A stretch of DNA of 11,803 nt, from positions 1 through 11,803 of the forward strand of contig JBARKJ010000074.1 of assembly GCA_049801375.1 (NCBI GenBank). Reading direction: 5' to 3'. The notes below the pieces were generated by a model. It did not search any database. It was not told where the DNA came from and saw nothing but the letters and a program-made list of their open reading frames with translations. The DNA is from JBARKJ01 sp049801375. GTDB lineage: Bacteria; Nitrospirota; JACRHJ01. Both the position numbers and the translations under genes were made by a program. Position 1 is the stretch's first letter. Each line of letters starts with the position of its first letter. This document shows positions 1-6,193 of the stretch, piece by piece.

Positions 1-903
1 TCCGCCTCGCTCTTCCACCTTATCGTCCACGCTTTCTTCAAGAGCCTGCTCTTCATGGCGGCGGGCTGTATCATCCAGGCGATGCACGAGGAGCATGACA
101 TATTCAAAATGGGCGGGCTGGGCCGCAGGATGCCGCTCGTAGCCGCATGTTTCATAGCGGGCGCTCTCGCGCTTGCCGCCGCACCCGGCACGGGCGGCTT
201 CTTCAGCAAGGACGCCATCCTGAGCGCGACGTTCACGCGCGGCGGATGGTTCTACTACTCCGTTTATGCGCTGCTAGAGCTGACCGCGCTGCTTACGGTA
301 TTGTATATATTCCGGGTGGTCTTCGTGGTGTTCATGGGTCCTGATAAAAAAGCGCCCGCGAAGATTCCATGGGCCATGCCCGTGATTCTCGTGCCGCTCG
401 CCATATTGAGCATTGTCGGCGGGGGTCTTGACATGCCTGCGCTTTTCGGGGGTTCCGAGATGCTTTCAAGTCTTTTGCGCGCCCAGGGGCTGGCGGGAAA
501 TGCTATAGCTCCCGCGCCGGGCTTCAGTCTTCAGGGCATTGCGGCGCTCGTATTCGCGGTCGGGCTGGCGACGGCATATTATTTCTATGTCGCCCGGCCG
601 GAAAAACGCGAATCCATGACAATCGGACATGCCCGATTCATCGACTTCATGGGGAAGGGCTGGCGCCTGGACAATCTGTATTACACGGTATTCGTCCGTC
701 CGTACAGGAAGATGGCGGACATCCTCTGGCAGCAGGTTGACGAGGCTTCGATAGACGGCTCTATTGAGAAGGTAGGAGAAGGCTTCGCGGCGCTCGGGAC
801 CCGGCTTCGCGGGGGCGTCACCGGCAAGGCCGCCGCGTATATATCCTCCGTCGCGCTGGGGGCGGCGATTATCCTCGTCTATTTCTTGTGGGGAATGAAA
901 TGA
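1..903 (+). CDS. nuoL: NADH-quinone oxidoreductase subunit L, C-terminal part (5' end outside window)
   Basis: This is the last 300 residues of the largest antiporter-like subunit of respiratory complex I, an inner-membrane protein that couples quinone reduction to proton pumping. The frame is open from base 1, so the ATG at 55 is internal and the gene starts upstream of the window. The visible part opens with the conserved helix HAFFKSLLF and then carries GTGGFFSKDAIL. In NuoL the Lys of FFSKD is the proton-channel lysine (K399 in E. coli). Several hydrophobic segments follow. The C-terminal stretch (about bases 620-800, with LDNLYYTVFVRPYRKMADIL and an acidic VDEASIDGSIE) resembles the long amphipathic lateral helix and its anchor. 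The stop codon overlaps the nuoM start (ATGA), indicating translational coupling. Identity is clear from sequence and from the nuoM-nuoN context. Confidence 0.96.
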   Translation, partial: SASLFHLIVHAFFKSLLFMAAGCIIQAMHEEHDIFKMGGLGRRMPLVAACFIAGALALAAAPGTGGFFSKDAILSATFTRGGWFYYSVYALLELTALLTVLYIFRVVFVVFMGPDKKAPAKIPWAMPVILVPLAILSIVGGGLDMPALFGGSEMLSSLLRAQGLAGNAIAPAPGFSLQGIAALVFAVGLATAYYFYVARPEKRESMTIGHARFIDFMGKGWRLDNLYYTVFVRPYRKMADILWQQVDEASIDGSIEKVGEGFAALGTRLRGGVTGKAAAYISSVALGAAIILVYFLWGMK

Positions 904-2408
904 GCGGGGCGCTTACATTCCTCATATTCCTCCCGGTCCTGGCCGCCCTGCCGCTTCTTTTCGAGAAGAACGCGAAAATTGTCCGGTGGCTTGCCGCATT
1001 CATTACCCTTTGCGAGCTTGTCGTCTGCCTTATCCTGTACTGGCTCCGCTGGCATGGGATGATGTTCTACGGGCCGGACTTTCTCTATCTGGACCACCTC
1101 TGGATACCCCGGTTCGGGATACATTACGCGCTCATGATGGACGGGGTGAGCCTTTTGCTTGCGACTCTCACCGCGTTTTTGTTCCTGCTCTCGGTGCTTG
1201 CCTCCTGGAACCAGGTAAAGGAGAGGGTAGCGCTGTTCCATTGCATGCTGCTTTTCCTGGAGACCGGAATAATGGGCGTGTTCCTTTCAGCCGACCTCTT
1301 CCTGTTCTACCTGTTCTGGGAGGTGATGCTCATCCCGATGTTCTTCCTTATCGGCATATGGGGTCATGGACGGCGCGTATATTCGGCGGTAAAGTTCTTC
1401 GTCTTCACAATTTCGGGAAGCCTTCTGATGCTGCTCGCCATAATTGGAATTTACGTCCTCCACGGCAGGCAGACCGGCGTGTATACGTTTCTGCTCCAGG
1501 ACCTTATACATACCACGGTCTCGCCGGGGATTTCGGCGGCGCTGTTCCTCGGGTTCCTCCTGGGGTTCGCCGTAAAGGTGCCGCTGTTCCCGCTTCATAC
1601 CTGGCTCCCGGACGCCCACACAGACGCCCCGACGGCGGGAAGCGTTATCCTTGCCGGGCTGCTTCTGAAGACCGGCGCGTACGGTCTGCTCCGGGTGGCG
1701 TTTCCGCTGTTCCCGCATGCCGGCAGGGCCTTCCTGCCCCTGATATTTACAATCGCCGTCATAGGCATGTTCTACGCCTCCTGGGTCGCGCTTGCGCAGA
1801 AGGACATGAAGAGGCTTATAGCGTATTCCAGCGTATCTCACCTGGCGTACGTCGTACTGGGGATAGCGGTCTGGAACGAGGTGTCTCTCGCTGGCTCGGT
1901 GCTCCAGATGGTGAACCACGGCATCACCACCGGTGCGCTTTTTATAATGGTCGGCATGATGGACGAGAGGATGCATACACACGAGATGAGCGCGTATGGA
2001 GGGTTGTGGTCGCAGGCCCCCGGCCTGTCCGCTTTCTTTCTGTTCTTCGTGCTCTCCTCTCTGGGTCTGCCGGGCCTCAATAATTTCGCCGGGGAGTTCC
2101 TCATCCTTACCGGGCTCTTCCGGGCGCACCCGTACCTCTGCGCGGCGGGTTTCCTGGGGATGGTCTCTACCCTCATCTACCTGCTCTCGCTTGCCCAGAA
2201 GGTTCTGTTCGGCCCCCGGAAAGACTACTCGGCGACAGGCTTCAGCGACTTATCGGGGCGCGAGCTGGCGGTATTGATCCCGCTTGCCATACTGGTAGTG
2301 TTCATCGGGGTCTATCCATCCATTCTCCTGCGGGTTTTGGATATGCCGGTGAAGGACATGGTCAACGCGGTCTCGCTTAGCGCATATGCGGGCCGAGGTG
2401 CGCCATGA
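900..2408 (+). CDS. nuoM: NADH-quinone oxidoreductase subunit M
   Basis: NuoM is the middle antiporter-like proton-pumping subunit of complex I in the cytoplasmic membrane. The 502-residue length is normal for the family. The ATG at 900 is preferred because it forms an ATGA overlap with nuoL and has a GGGGA-type ribosome site just upstream; a GTG at 888 would add four residues. The protein is almost entirely transmembrane helices. Key family residues are visible: E141 in FYLFWEVMLIPMF (E144 of E. coli), K226 in FAVKVPLFPLHTWLPDAHTD (K234) and K257 in LAGLLLKTGAYGLL (K265). The last two sit on the broken helix and the central lysine of the proton path. The gene overlaps nuoN by four bases. Identity is certain at the family level. 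Confidence 0.97.
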   Translation: MSGALTFLIFLPVLAALPLLFEKNAKIVRWLAAFITLCELVVCLILYWLRWHGMMFYGPDFLYLDHLWIPRFGIHYALMMDGVSLLLATLTAFLFLLSVLASWNQVKERVALFHCMLLFLETGIMGVFLSADLFLFYLFWEVMLIPMFFLIGIWGHGRRVYSAVKFFVFTISGSLLMLLAIIGIYVLHGRQTGVYTFLLQDLIHTTVSPGISAALFLGFLLGFAVKVPLFPLHTWLPDAHTDAPTAGSVILAGLLLKTGAYGLLRVAFPLFPHAGRAFLPLIFTIAVIGMFYASWVALAQKDMKRLIAYSSVSHLAYVVLGIAVWNEVSLAGSVLQMVNHGITTGALFIMVGMMDERMHTHEMSAYGGLWSQAPGLSAFFLFFVLSSLGLPGLNNFAGEFLILTGLFRAHPYLCAAGFLGMVSTLIYLLSLAQKVLFGPRKDYSATGFSDLSGRELAVLIPLAILVVFIGVYPSILLRVLDMPVKDMVNAVSLSAYAGRGAP

Positions 2409-3850
2409 CGGTTATGGATTTCGATAGGCTCCTGCCGTATATGGTGCTCGGGATGGGGGCGGTCATCCTCCTCCTGCTGGGAGCATTCTGGCGGGGATTT
2501 GGCCCCCGGCGGCTGAATATCCTGGGCGCGACCGTCGCGCTCGCCGCGGCAATCTCGGCGGTTTATACCCAGCCATCCCCGACCGAAATCGGGAACCTCC
2601 TGAGATATGACAGCTTCGGCAGGTTCTTCACGGCCGCCGTGTCCTTCATCGCCTGCGTCTCGCTTTTATTCTCATCCGGGTACTCGACAAGGAGGCCCAT
2701 CGGAGACGAGGAATTCCCCTCTCTCGCCCTCTTCGCGGCTTTCGGGATGTCGTTACTTGCGTCCTCCTCGAACCTCCTTGGCGTGTTCCTGGGCTTGGAG
2801 AGCATGTCGCTTTCGCTCTACGTCATGCTGGCAAGCAACAAGTCGGACCCTCTGTCCGGGGAGTCCGGCCTGAAGTACCTGATAATCGGCGCTATCTCCA
2901 CCGCCTTCTTCGCGTACGGCCTTGCGCTGATCTACACCGATACGGGCACGCTCTCTCTCGCCGGTTCGATTTCGTCTCTCTCCAAGGGCCGGGCAATCGG
3001 CGGCGTCGGCCTCGCCGGTTGGGCGATGCTGGTCGTTGGACTTGGGTTCAAGACGTCGCTCTTTCCGTTTCACCTCTGGGCGCCGGACGTCTACCAGGGC
3101 GGCCCCGCGCCGACTGTCGGTTTCCTGTCCACCGCTTCGAAGGCATCGGTCTTTGCCGTTTTCCTTAAGTTCACCGCTGCCGCGGGTGCGGCATGGGGGG
3201 AGTTGTCCGTCGTCCTTTGGGTCATGGCCGTTTTTACCATGGCCTTCGGGAATATCGCCGCCCTAACCCAGAACAACGTCAAACGGCTGTTGGCGTACTC
3301 TTCCATCGCCCAGATGGGATACGTCCTGGTCGCGCTTATCGCGGCTCCCGAGAGCGGCCCGTCGGCGGCTATTTTTTATCTTGTCGCCTATGCCGCGATG
3401 GAACTCGGCGCTTTCGGCGCAATCTCGGCATTCTCCGGAAAAGAGGGCGAGTTAGGCGACATAAGGACCCTCAAGGGAGCGGGCTTCAAATATCCGCTCA
3501 GGAGCGCCGCACTATCCATTTGTTTAATCTCACTGGCCGGGCTTCCTCCGACGGCCGGGTTCATCGGCAAGTTCGGGATATTCTTTTCGGCCATGAGCGC
3601 CGGATATGTCTGGCTTTCGATAATCGGCATCCTGACGGCGATAGTCTCCGTCTATTATTACCTGCGCGTGGTAGTGTTCATGTACATGCGCGAAGAAGAA
3701 AAACCAACGCCAAAGGCCGCCGCTTTCCCCGCTGTCGATTTCCCCGCCGGGTTTGCCCTTGCCGCCCTTTCGGTAATAGTCATTTACCTGGGGATATTCC
3801 CCGGAAAATTGCTGGACCTGATAGCTACCCTCAGGCAGTTTGCCATTTAA
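2405..3850 (+). CDS. nuoN: NADH-quinone oxidoreductase subunit N
   Basis: NuoN is the third antiporter-like membrane subunit of complex I and lies nearest the quinone module among the three. The protein has 481 residues, normal for the family, and many hydrophobic helices. Visible conserved residues are E132 in GVFLGLESMSLSLYVM (E133 in E. coli), K216 in GLGFKTSLFPFHLWAPDVYQG (K217) and K246 in STASKASVF (K247). AYSSIAQMGY in the second half is another NuoN hallmark. The start overlaps the nuoM stop (ATGA), so the three genes are translationally coupled. Being last in the row and followed by an intrinsic terminator, it closes the nuo operon, matching the usual L-M-N order. Confidence 0.97.
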   Translation: MTVMDFDRLLPYMVLGMGAVILLLLGAFWRGFGPRRLNILGATVALAAAISAVYTQPSPTEIGNLLRYDSFGRFFTAAVSFIACVSLLFSSGYSTRRPIGDEEFPSLALFAAFGMSLLASSSNLLGVFLGLESMSLSLYVMLASNKSDPLSGESGLKYLIIGAISTAFFAYGLALIYTDTGTLSLAGSISSLSKGRAIGGVGLAGWAMLVVGLGFKTSLFPFHLWAPDVYQGGPAPTVGFLSTASKASVFAVFLKFTAAAGAAWGELSVVLWVMAVFTMAFGNIAALTQNNVKRLLAYSSIAQMGYVLVALIAAPESGPSAAIFYLVAYAAMELGAFGAISAFSGKEGELGDIRTLKGAGFKYPLRSAALSICLISLAGLPPTAGFIGKFGIFFSAMSAGYVWLSIIGILTAIVSVYYYLRVVVFMYMREEEKPTPKAAAFPAVDFPAGFALAALSVIVIYLGIFPGKLLDLIATLRQFAI

Positions 3851-3899
3851 CAACGGAACAAGACGCAATCAGGAGCCTGAAGCATAAATGAACCGCATA

Positions 3900-3929
3900 A
3901 AAAAAGGGCCCTGCGACAGGCCCTTTTTT
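3900..3929. terminator. Two-way intrinsic terminator between nuoN and the cytochrome c gene
   Basis: The stem is AAAAAAGGGCC (3900-3910) against GGCCCTTTTTT (3919-3929), with an 8-base loop. Runs of A on the left and T on the right give a U-tail on either strand. It sits between convergent genes, 50 bases after the nuoN stop and 22 bases after the end of the minus-strand cytochrome gene, so it can end both transcripts. Confidence 0.9.
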
Positions 3930-3950
3930 CACGGGGAATACTGCATATAC

Positions 3951-4271
3951 TTACCTGAAAGTGTTTTCTATGTATTCCGCGATGGCCTTGGCATCTTTGT
4001 CCGGGAGTGTCTTCTTGTCGAACTTCGTCATGCCGGGGCCCGGGTTACGCATCTTCTTCACGATATCACTAGCCGACCTTACCCCGTTATTCTCCCTGTC
4101 TTTCTTCGAGAGGGTCTTCTGCGGATTTATGATGTTGCCGCCGTTTTTATGGCAGACGGCGCAGTTCGCTTCGAAGAGCGCTTTCCCGTCCGGCTTTGCG
4201 GCATGTACGGCGGTGGCGGCGGTGGCGGCAAAAACCAGGCCGAGCGAGAGTGCTATCATTTTCTTGCGCAT
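3951..4271 (-). CDS. Periplasmic mono-heme cytochrome c (class I, c6/c553-like)
   Basis: This is a 106-residue small soluble electron carrier. Residues 1-24 form a Sec signal peptide: basic MRKK, a hydrophobic core, and a likely cut after AVHA. The mature protein is about 82 residues. The heme-binding motif is C37-A-V-C40-H41. The sixth ligand is probably M81 in NPGPGMTKF, followed by a C-terminal helix (DKDAKAIAEYIENTF) typical of class I cytochromes. The family accepts covalent heme in the periplasm and shuttles electrons between membrane complexes; the actual partner cannot be told from sequence. The ATG at 4271 has a strong AAGGAGGT ribosome site 8-9 bases upstream. It has its own promoter (4298-4326) and faces the nuo operon, so the proximity to complex I need not mean co-regulation. 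Confidence 0.92.
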   Translation of the reverse strand: MRKKMIALSLGLVFAATAATAVHAAKPDGKALFEANCAVCHKNGGNIINPQKTLSKKDRENNGVRSASDIVKKMRNPGPGMTKFDKKTLPDKDAKAIAEYIENTFR

Positions 4272-4297
4272 CAGGTGTTACCTCCTTTGTTTGAATT

Positions 4298-4326
4298 AGT
4301 TTATCCGGCGATTTAAGCCTTGTCAA
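4298..4326 (-). promoter_or_regulatory. Sigma-70 type promoter of the cytochrome c gene
   Basis: On the minus strand TTGACA (4326-4321) is separated by exactly 17 bases from TAAACT (4303-4298). The -35 is a perfect consensus and the -10 matches 4 of 6. The predicted transcript would start near 4291, leaving a leader of about 20 bases that contains the ribosome site at 4280-4287. The hexamers are identical to those of the lipoprotein promoter at 4753-4781. Confidence 0.75.
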
Positions 4327-4354
4327 ACAAAAGGTAACGGACCCGACCCGCTGT

Positions 4355-4390
4355 AAAACAAAAAGCCCGCTATCTTTTCGGATAACGGGC
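4355..4390 (-). terminator. Intrinsic terminator of the lipoprotein gene
   Basis: Read on the minus strand, GCCCGTTATC (4390-4381) pairs with GATAGCGGGC (4374-4365) across a CGAAAA loop, followed by TTTTTGTTTT (4364-4355). The one imperfect position is a G-U pair on the minus-strand RNA but a C-A mismatch on the plus strand. This indicates it works for minus-strand transcription. It separates the lipoprotein gene from the cytochrome gene downstream, giving two separate transcripts. Confidence 0.85.
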
Positions 4391-4482
4391 GTTGGATCCA
4401 GGTACGGACAAGTAGCTGACGATTGCGAAAAACTAATCCGCGCTATTATGATGTAAGGTGCGCGGCTTTCTCCTCTTCGGAA

Positions 4483-4692
4483 CTATTGACCCGCGGGAGC
4501 AGGAGCCGGAGCAGGTGCGGGAGCCGCAGCAGGAGCCGCGGTGGTCGCGCCGCCCATTGCCGGAGCAGCCGGAGCAGGAGCCTCGGTCGGAGCAGGAGCA
4601 GGAGCGGGCTCTTCTGCCTTCTTGCCGCAAGACGCCAAAGCAAGCACCAGTGCGCCGGATGCCAACAGGACAACCAATTTCTTCATTTTCAT
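4483..4692 (-). CDS. Very small Ala/Pro-rich lipoprotein of unknown function
   Basis: This is a 69-residue predicted lipoprotein. Residues 1-21 are a signal peptide (MKMKKLVVLLASGALVLALAS) with a lipobox LASC, so the lipidated residue is C22. The mature part is only 48 residues: GKKAEEPAP, then alternating Ala-Pro runs broken by a short AMGGATTAAP segment, ending in APAGQ. Such a chain is extended and disordered, so a membrane tether or spacer is plausible. No enzymatic motif is present and I do not recognise a named family. The start at 4692 is chosen because GAAAGGAGA lies 5 bases upstream. A longer reading from 4749 would begin at about the predicted transcription start (near 4746) and would put 19 residues ahead of the signal peptide. 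The gene has its own promoter and terminator and is a single-gene unit. Confidence 0.75.
   Translation of the reverse strand: MKMKKLVVLLASGALVLALASCGKKAEEPAPAPAPTEAPAPAAPAMGGATTAAPAAAPAPAPAPAPAGQ
4494..4607. repeat. GGAGCA/GGAGCC-type low-complexity repeat inside the lipoprotein gene
   Basis: This stretch consists of imperfect 6-base units of GGAGCA, GGAGCC and GGAGCG. On the minus strand it encodes the Ala-Pro repeats. It also creates spurious open frames on both strands. Such short-unit repeats are prone to slippage, so length may vary between strains; that is inference. Confidence 0.7.
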
Positions 4693-4752
4693 TTCGTCTC
4701 CTTTCATTAGAGTCAACTTGCCGGGCCAGCCGGTTCCAAAACATTCCAAAAG

Positions 4753-4781
4753 AGTTTAGTCAAAGCGTTTCCCTTTGTCAA
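4753..4781 (-). promoter_or_regulatory. Sigma-70 type promoter of the lipoprotein gene
   Basis: On the minus strand TTGACA (4781-4776) is followed after exactly 17 bases by TAAACT (4758-4753). The predicted start is near 4746, giving a leader of about 54 bases before the ATG at 4692. It is divergent from the plus-strand promoter at 4874-4902, with about 90 bases between the two -35 boxes. Confidence 0.75.
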
Positions 4782-4873
4782 CAACGAAATTTCACCTTTT
4801 CTAATTTATTCCCTGCAATTATAACACAAATTCCGGTTTTTGGAGGTACGCCGGGGGGCCTTCCGGAAAAACC

Positions 4874-4902
4874 TTGAAGAAGGGCATCCCCTGGGATATA
4901 AT
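4874..4902 (+). promoter_or_regulatory. Sigma-70 type promoter of the zapB-like/zapA unit
   Basis: TTGAAG (4874-4879) is followed after 17 bases by a perfect TATAAT (4897-4902). The predicted start is near 4909, leaving about 30 bases of leader. The leader includes the GGGAGAGGTGAT ribosome site (4923-4934) just ahead of the ATG at 4940. Confidence 0.8.
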
Positions 4903-4939
4903 GGCGCAGGACTTTATTCATTGGGAGAGGTGATTTAAA

Positions 4940-5173
4940 ATGTCGATTGAAAAGATAGACGCACTTGAAGAGAGGATATCGAAAGTAGTCGAGCTGGTGA
5001 AAGCGCTGAAGGAAGAAAAGCTCCGCCTGCAGGACGAGGTAACGCGCCTTGGCGAGCAACTGAAAGAATGTCAGGCGCTGGAGGCGGAGGCTTCGGTCCT
5101 CCGCTCCGAAAAAGAACAGGTGCGCGAGAGGCTGGAGAAGCTGCTTCAGTCCGTTGAGGGTCTGGCGGTGTAA
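4940..5173 (+). CDS. zapB: ZapB-like small coiled-coil division protein
   Basis: This is a 77-residue protein that is almost wholly coiled coil. Heptad-spaced Ile/Leu/Val run from about residue 5 to 72, between many Glu, Lys and Arg, with no membrane segment or signal. ZapB in E. coli is a similarly short (81 residues) all-coiled-coil protein that binds ZapA and stacks on the inner side of the FtsZ ring. The call rests on size, coiled-coil nature and position two bases ahead of zapA rather than on diagnostic residues. Coiled coils resemble each other widely, so a generic coiled-coil protein cannot be excluded. The start has a good ribosome site (GAGAGG) and a strong promoter at 4874-4902. Co-transcription with zapA is nearly certain. 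Confidence 0.7.
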   Translation: MSIEKIDALEERISKVVELVKALKEEKLRLQDEVTRLGEQLKECQALEAEASVLRSEKEQVRERLEKLLQSVEGLAV

Positions 5174-5175
5174 CC

Positions 5176-5451
5176 ATGAAAAGTGCCGACGTGGAGATAT
5201 TCGGGACTTCCTATACTGTTAAGGGCGATGCGGACCCGGAATACGTGCTGCAGCTAGCCCGGTATGTGGACGAGAAGATGCGTTCGCTACAGAGGAAAAG
5301 CCCGCCCACGGCCAGCCCGCAGAAGATTGCGGTGCTCACTGCCGTCAATATAGCCGACGAACTCTTCAAGCTCCGCAAGAGGCAGGCGGAAGTGGAGAAC
5401 ATGGTCCAGAAGAAGACCGGAGACCTCTTCGACATCCTTGACGGCGGCTGA
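5176..5451 (+). CDS. zapA: Cell division protein ZapA
   Basis: ZapA is a cytoplasmic protein that bundles FtsZ filaments and stabilises the Z-ring. This 91-residue copy shows the family pattern. An N-terminal strand region carries VEIFGTSYTVKGD (residues 6-18). The helix YVLQLARYVDEKMRSL (23-38) follows. Then comes the strongly conserved KIAVLTAVNIADELFKLRK (50-68), which leads into the C-terminal coiled coil used for tetramer formation. The length is normal for the short bacterial form. The ATG lies 2 bases after the stop of the ZapB-like gene, which implies coupled translation. The 6S RNA follows directly, the arrangement known from E. coli and many other proteobacteria, and this supports both calls. 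Confidence 0.92.
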   Translation: MKSADVEIFGTSYTVKGDADPEYVLQLARYVDEKMRSLQRKSPPTASPQKIAVLTAVNIADELFKLRKRQAEVENMVQKKTGDLFDILDGG

Positions 5452-5459
5452 TTTTTCCC

Positions 5460-5488
5460 TTGAATTTTTGAGCAGGATAAAGTATCTT
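5460..5488 (+). promoter_or_regulatory. Possible promoter of the 6S RNA
   Basis: TTGAAT (5460-5465) is followed after 17 bases by TATCTT (5483-5488). This would start a transcript near 5495, shortly ahead of the first paired bases of the 6S RNA. The -10 is only a fair match, and the RNA could also come from the zapA transcript by processing. Confidence 0.45.
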
Positions 5489-5494
5489 AATAGG

Positions 5495-5690
5495 TGTTAA
5501 AGGGTTTTTTATCCCCTGCCCGGTGCGTGATTGCTGGGGGTTTTTTGACCAACGCTAACAAAAAGGGAGCTGGGCAGTCTGAAGAGGGTGTGCATGCCCG
5601 CCAGGGAAGCCTTAACTCTTCATCCTGGCGCCCACCTAGTTTACCTAGGTTCAAAAACACTCTCTGACACGGCTTGGGCGGGGGCTGATT
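5495..5690 (+). ncRNA. ssrS: 6S RNA (ssrS); ends approximate
   Basis: 6S RNA mimics an open promoter and binds the sigma-70 RNA polymerase holoenzyme, mainly in stationary phase. The sequence shows a closing stem of 9 pairs between CCCCTGCCC (5513-5521) and GGGCGGGG plus neighbours (5676-5684). An inner CGTG/CACG stem follows. A long hairpin CGCCAGG (5599-5605) with CCTGGCG (5624-5630) encloses GAAGCCTTAAC, the stretch that matches GAAGCCUUAAAAC of E. coli 6S RNA. A small hairpin ACCTAG-TTTAC-CTAGGT (5634-5650) runs into TTCAAAAACAC, like the ACCUUG...GGUUCAAG element of E. coli. GTGCATGCCC (5589-5598) also parallels E. coli GAGCATGCTC. Position directly behind zapA is the classic ssrS locus. 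Ends are estimated to within 15 bases from the stem and the possible promoter. Confidence 0.87.
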
Positions 5691-5803
5691 TTCCGGGGCG
5701 GACACCACTCCGGGTGCTTTTCCGGGGGAGATATTTCCACCGGTGCTTTTTCCGGGGCGGGTGTTAAACCCTTCGGATGTTTTAAAACGATCTCCGGGCG
5801 GCC
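5689..5803. repeat. Degenerate ~30-base tandem repeat behind the 6S RNA
   Basis: The 10-base block TTTTCCGGGG occurs three times, at 5689, 5718 and 5748, with 29- and 30-base spacing. Linkers share CGGGTGC or CGGTGC just before the next block. A fourth, weaker unit begins near 5780 with TTTTAAAACGATCTCCGGGCGG. Function is unknown. It does not look coding on either strand. Confidence 0.6.
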
Positions 5804-5816
5804 TGAATAAAAAAAG
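5785..5816. repeat. Dispersed three-block repeat, copy 1
   Basis: AAACGATCTCCG (5785-5796), GCCTGAA (5801-5807) and TAAAAAAAG (5808-5816) occur in this order. All three blocks recur in the same order at 11124-11167, behind xseA. The spacing between blocks differs by a few bases, as in a diverged repeat or a shared 3'-flank element. Confidence 0.5.
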
Positions 5817-6142
5817 CGGAAGGGCCGCAAAGGGACTTTGAGCAGGAACAAAAAAGAATAACAAGGAATTTTAATGACTTTTGGGCTTCTCATCGGCATT
5901 ATCTTCGTCTGTCCGGCCATCTTCCGGTTAATCTCGGAATTTCCGGCTGTGCGGGGGTTTGCCGTTCATAACCTGGTCGAATGCAGGGCAACATCCTGCG
6001 CGGTCTCTCCGAACCACCACGGTCCCCCGGGGAGTTATTCACCGCCGCTTTTTAGAACCCTGCGGATGCGCCAAAAGTCTTAAGATCCCTAGATTTTCCT
6101 CTCTTCAGTCCCTTCTCTTATCGACGGGCCGGGGTGGCCGGT

Positions 6143-6160
6143 CGGGCCGAAAAAGGCCCG
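6143..6160 (+). other. GC-rich hairpin upstream of rarA
   Basis: CGGGCC (6143-6148) pairs perfectly with GGCCCG (6155-6160) around a GAAAAA loop, followed by GTTAATTTAT. The following bases are AT-rich but not a true U-run, so it is only a poor terminator candidate. It may be part of a structured rarA leader. Confidence 0.4.
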
Positions 6161-6175
6161 GTTAATTTATGCCGG

Positions 6176-6193
6176 AACGGGTTCGAACCCGTT
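6176..6193. promoter_or_regulatory. 18-base perfect palindrome ahead of rarA
   Basis: AACGGGTTC (6176-6184) is directly followed by its reverse complement GAACCCGTT (6185-6193), 40 bases before the rarA start. A perfect palindrome of this length is typical of a binding site for a dimeric regulator. It also resembles a tRNA T-arm (GGTTCGAACC), but no tRNA body surrounds it on either strand. The function is therefore unassigned. Confidence 0.45.

Noticed and set aside
55..903. nuoL start at the ATG at 55
   Set aside because: The frame is open to base 1 and the residues before this ATG (HAFFKSLLF region) are conserved NuoL sequence, so the gene is truncated by the window edge.
1287..2129. 280-codon minus-strand frame opposite nuoM
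   Set aside because: The plus strand encodes an intact NuoM with its proton-channel residues; the antisense product is Arg/Glu/Gln-rich noise.
4458..4877. 139-codon plus-strand frame over the lipoprotein gene
   Set aside because: It exists because the GGAGCA-type repeat has no stops in several frames. The minus-strand reading has the signal peptide, lipobox, ribosome site, promoter and terminator.
5689..5803. CRISPR array
   Set aside because: The repeats are degenerate with only a 10-base common block and no constant-length unique spacers; no cas genes are near.
5487..5920. Two overlapping minus-strand frames (5487-5864 and 5651-5920)
   Set aside because: They cross the 6S RNA and the 30-base repeats, are Pro-rich low-complexity translations, and have no ribosome sites.
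5874..6083. 69-codon plus-strand frame with AAGGAA ahead of its ATG and a hydrophobic N-terminus
   Set aside because: After about 20 residues the sequence is Pro/Ser/Cys/His-rich with no family pattern. It lies in repeat-rich noncoding DNA and lacks a promoter or terminator. Conservation in relatives would be needed to call it.
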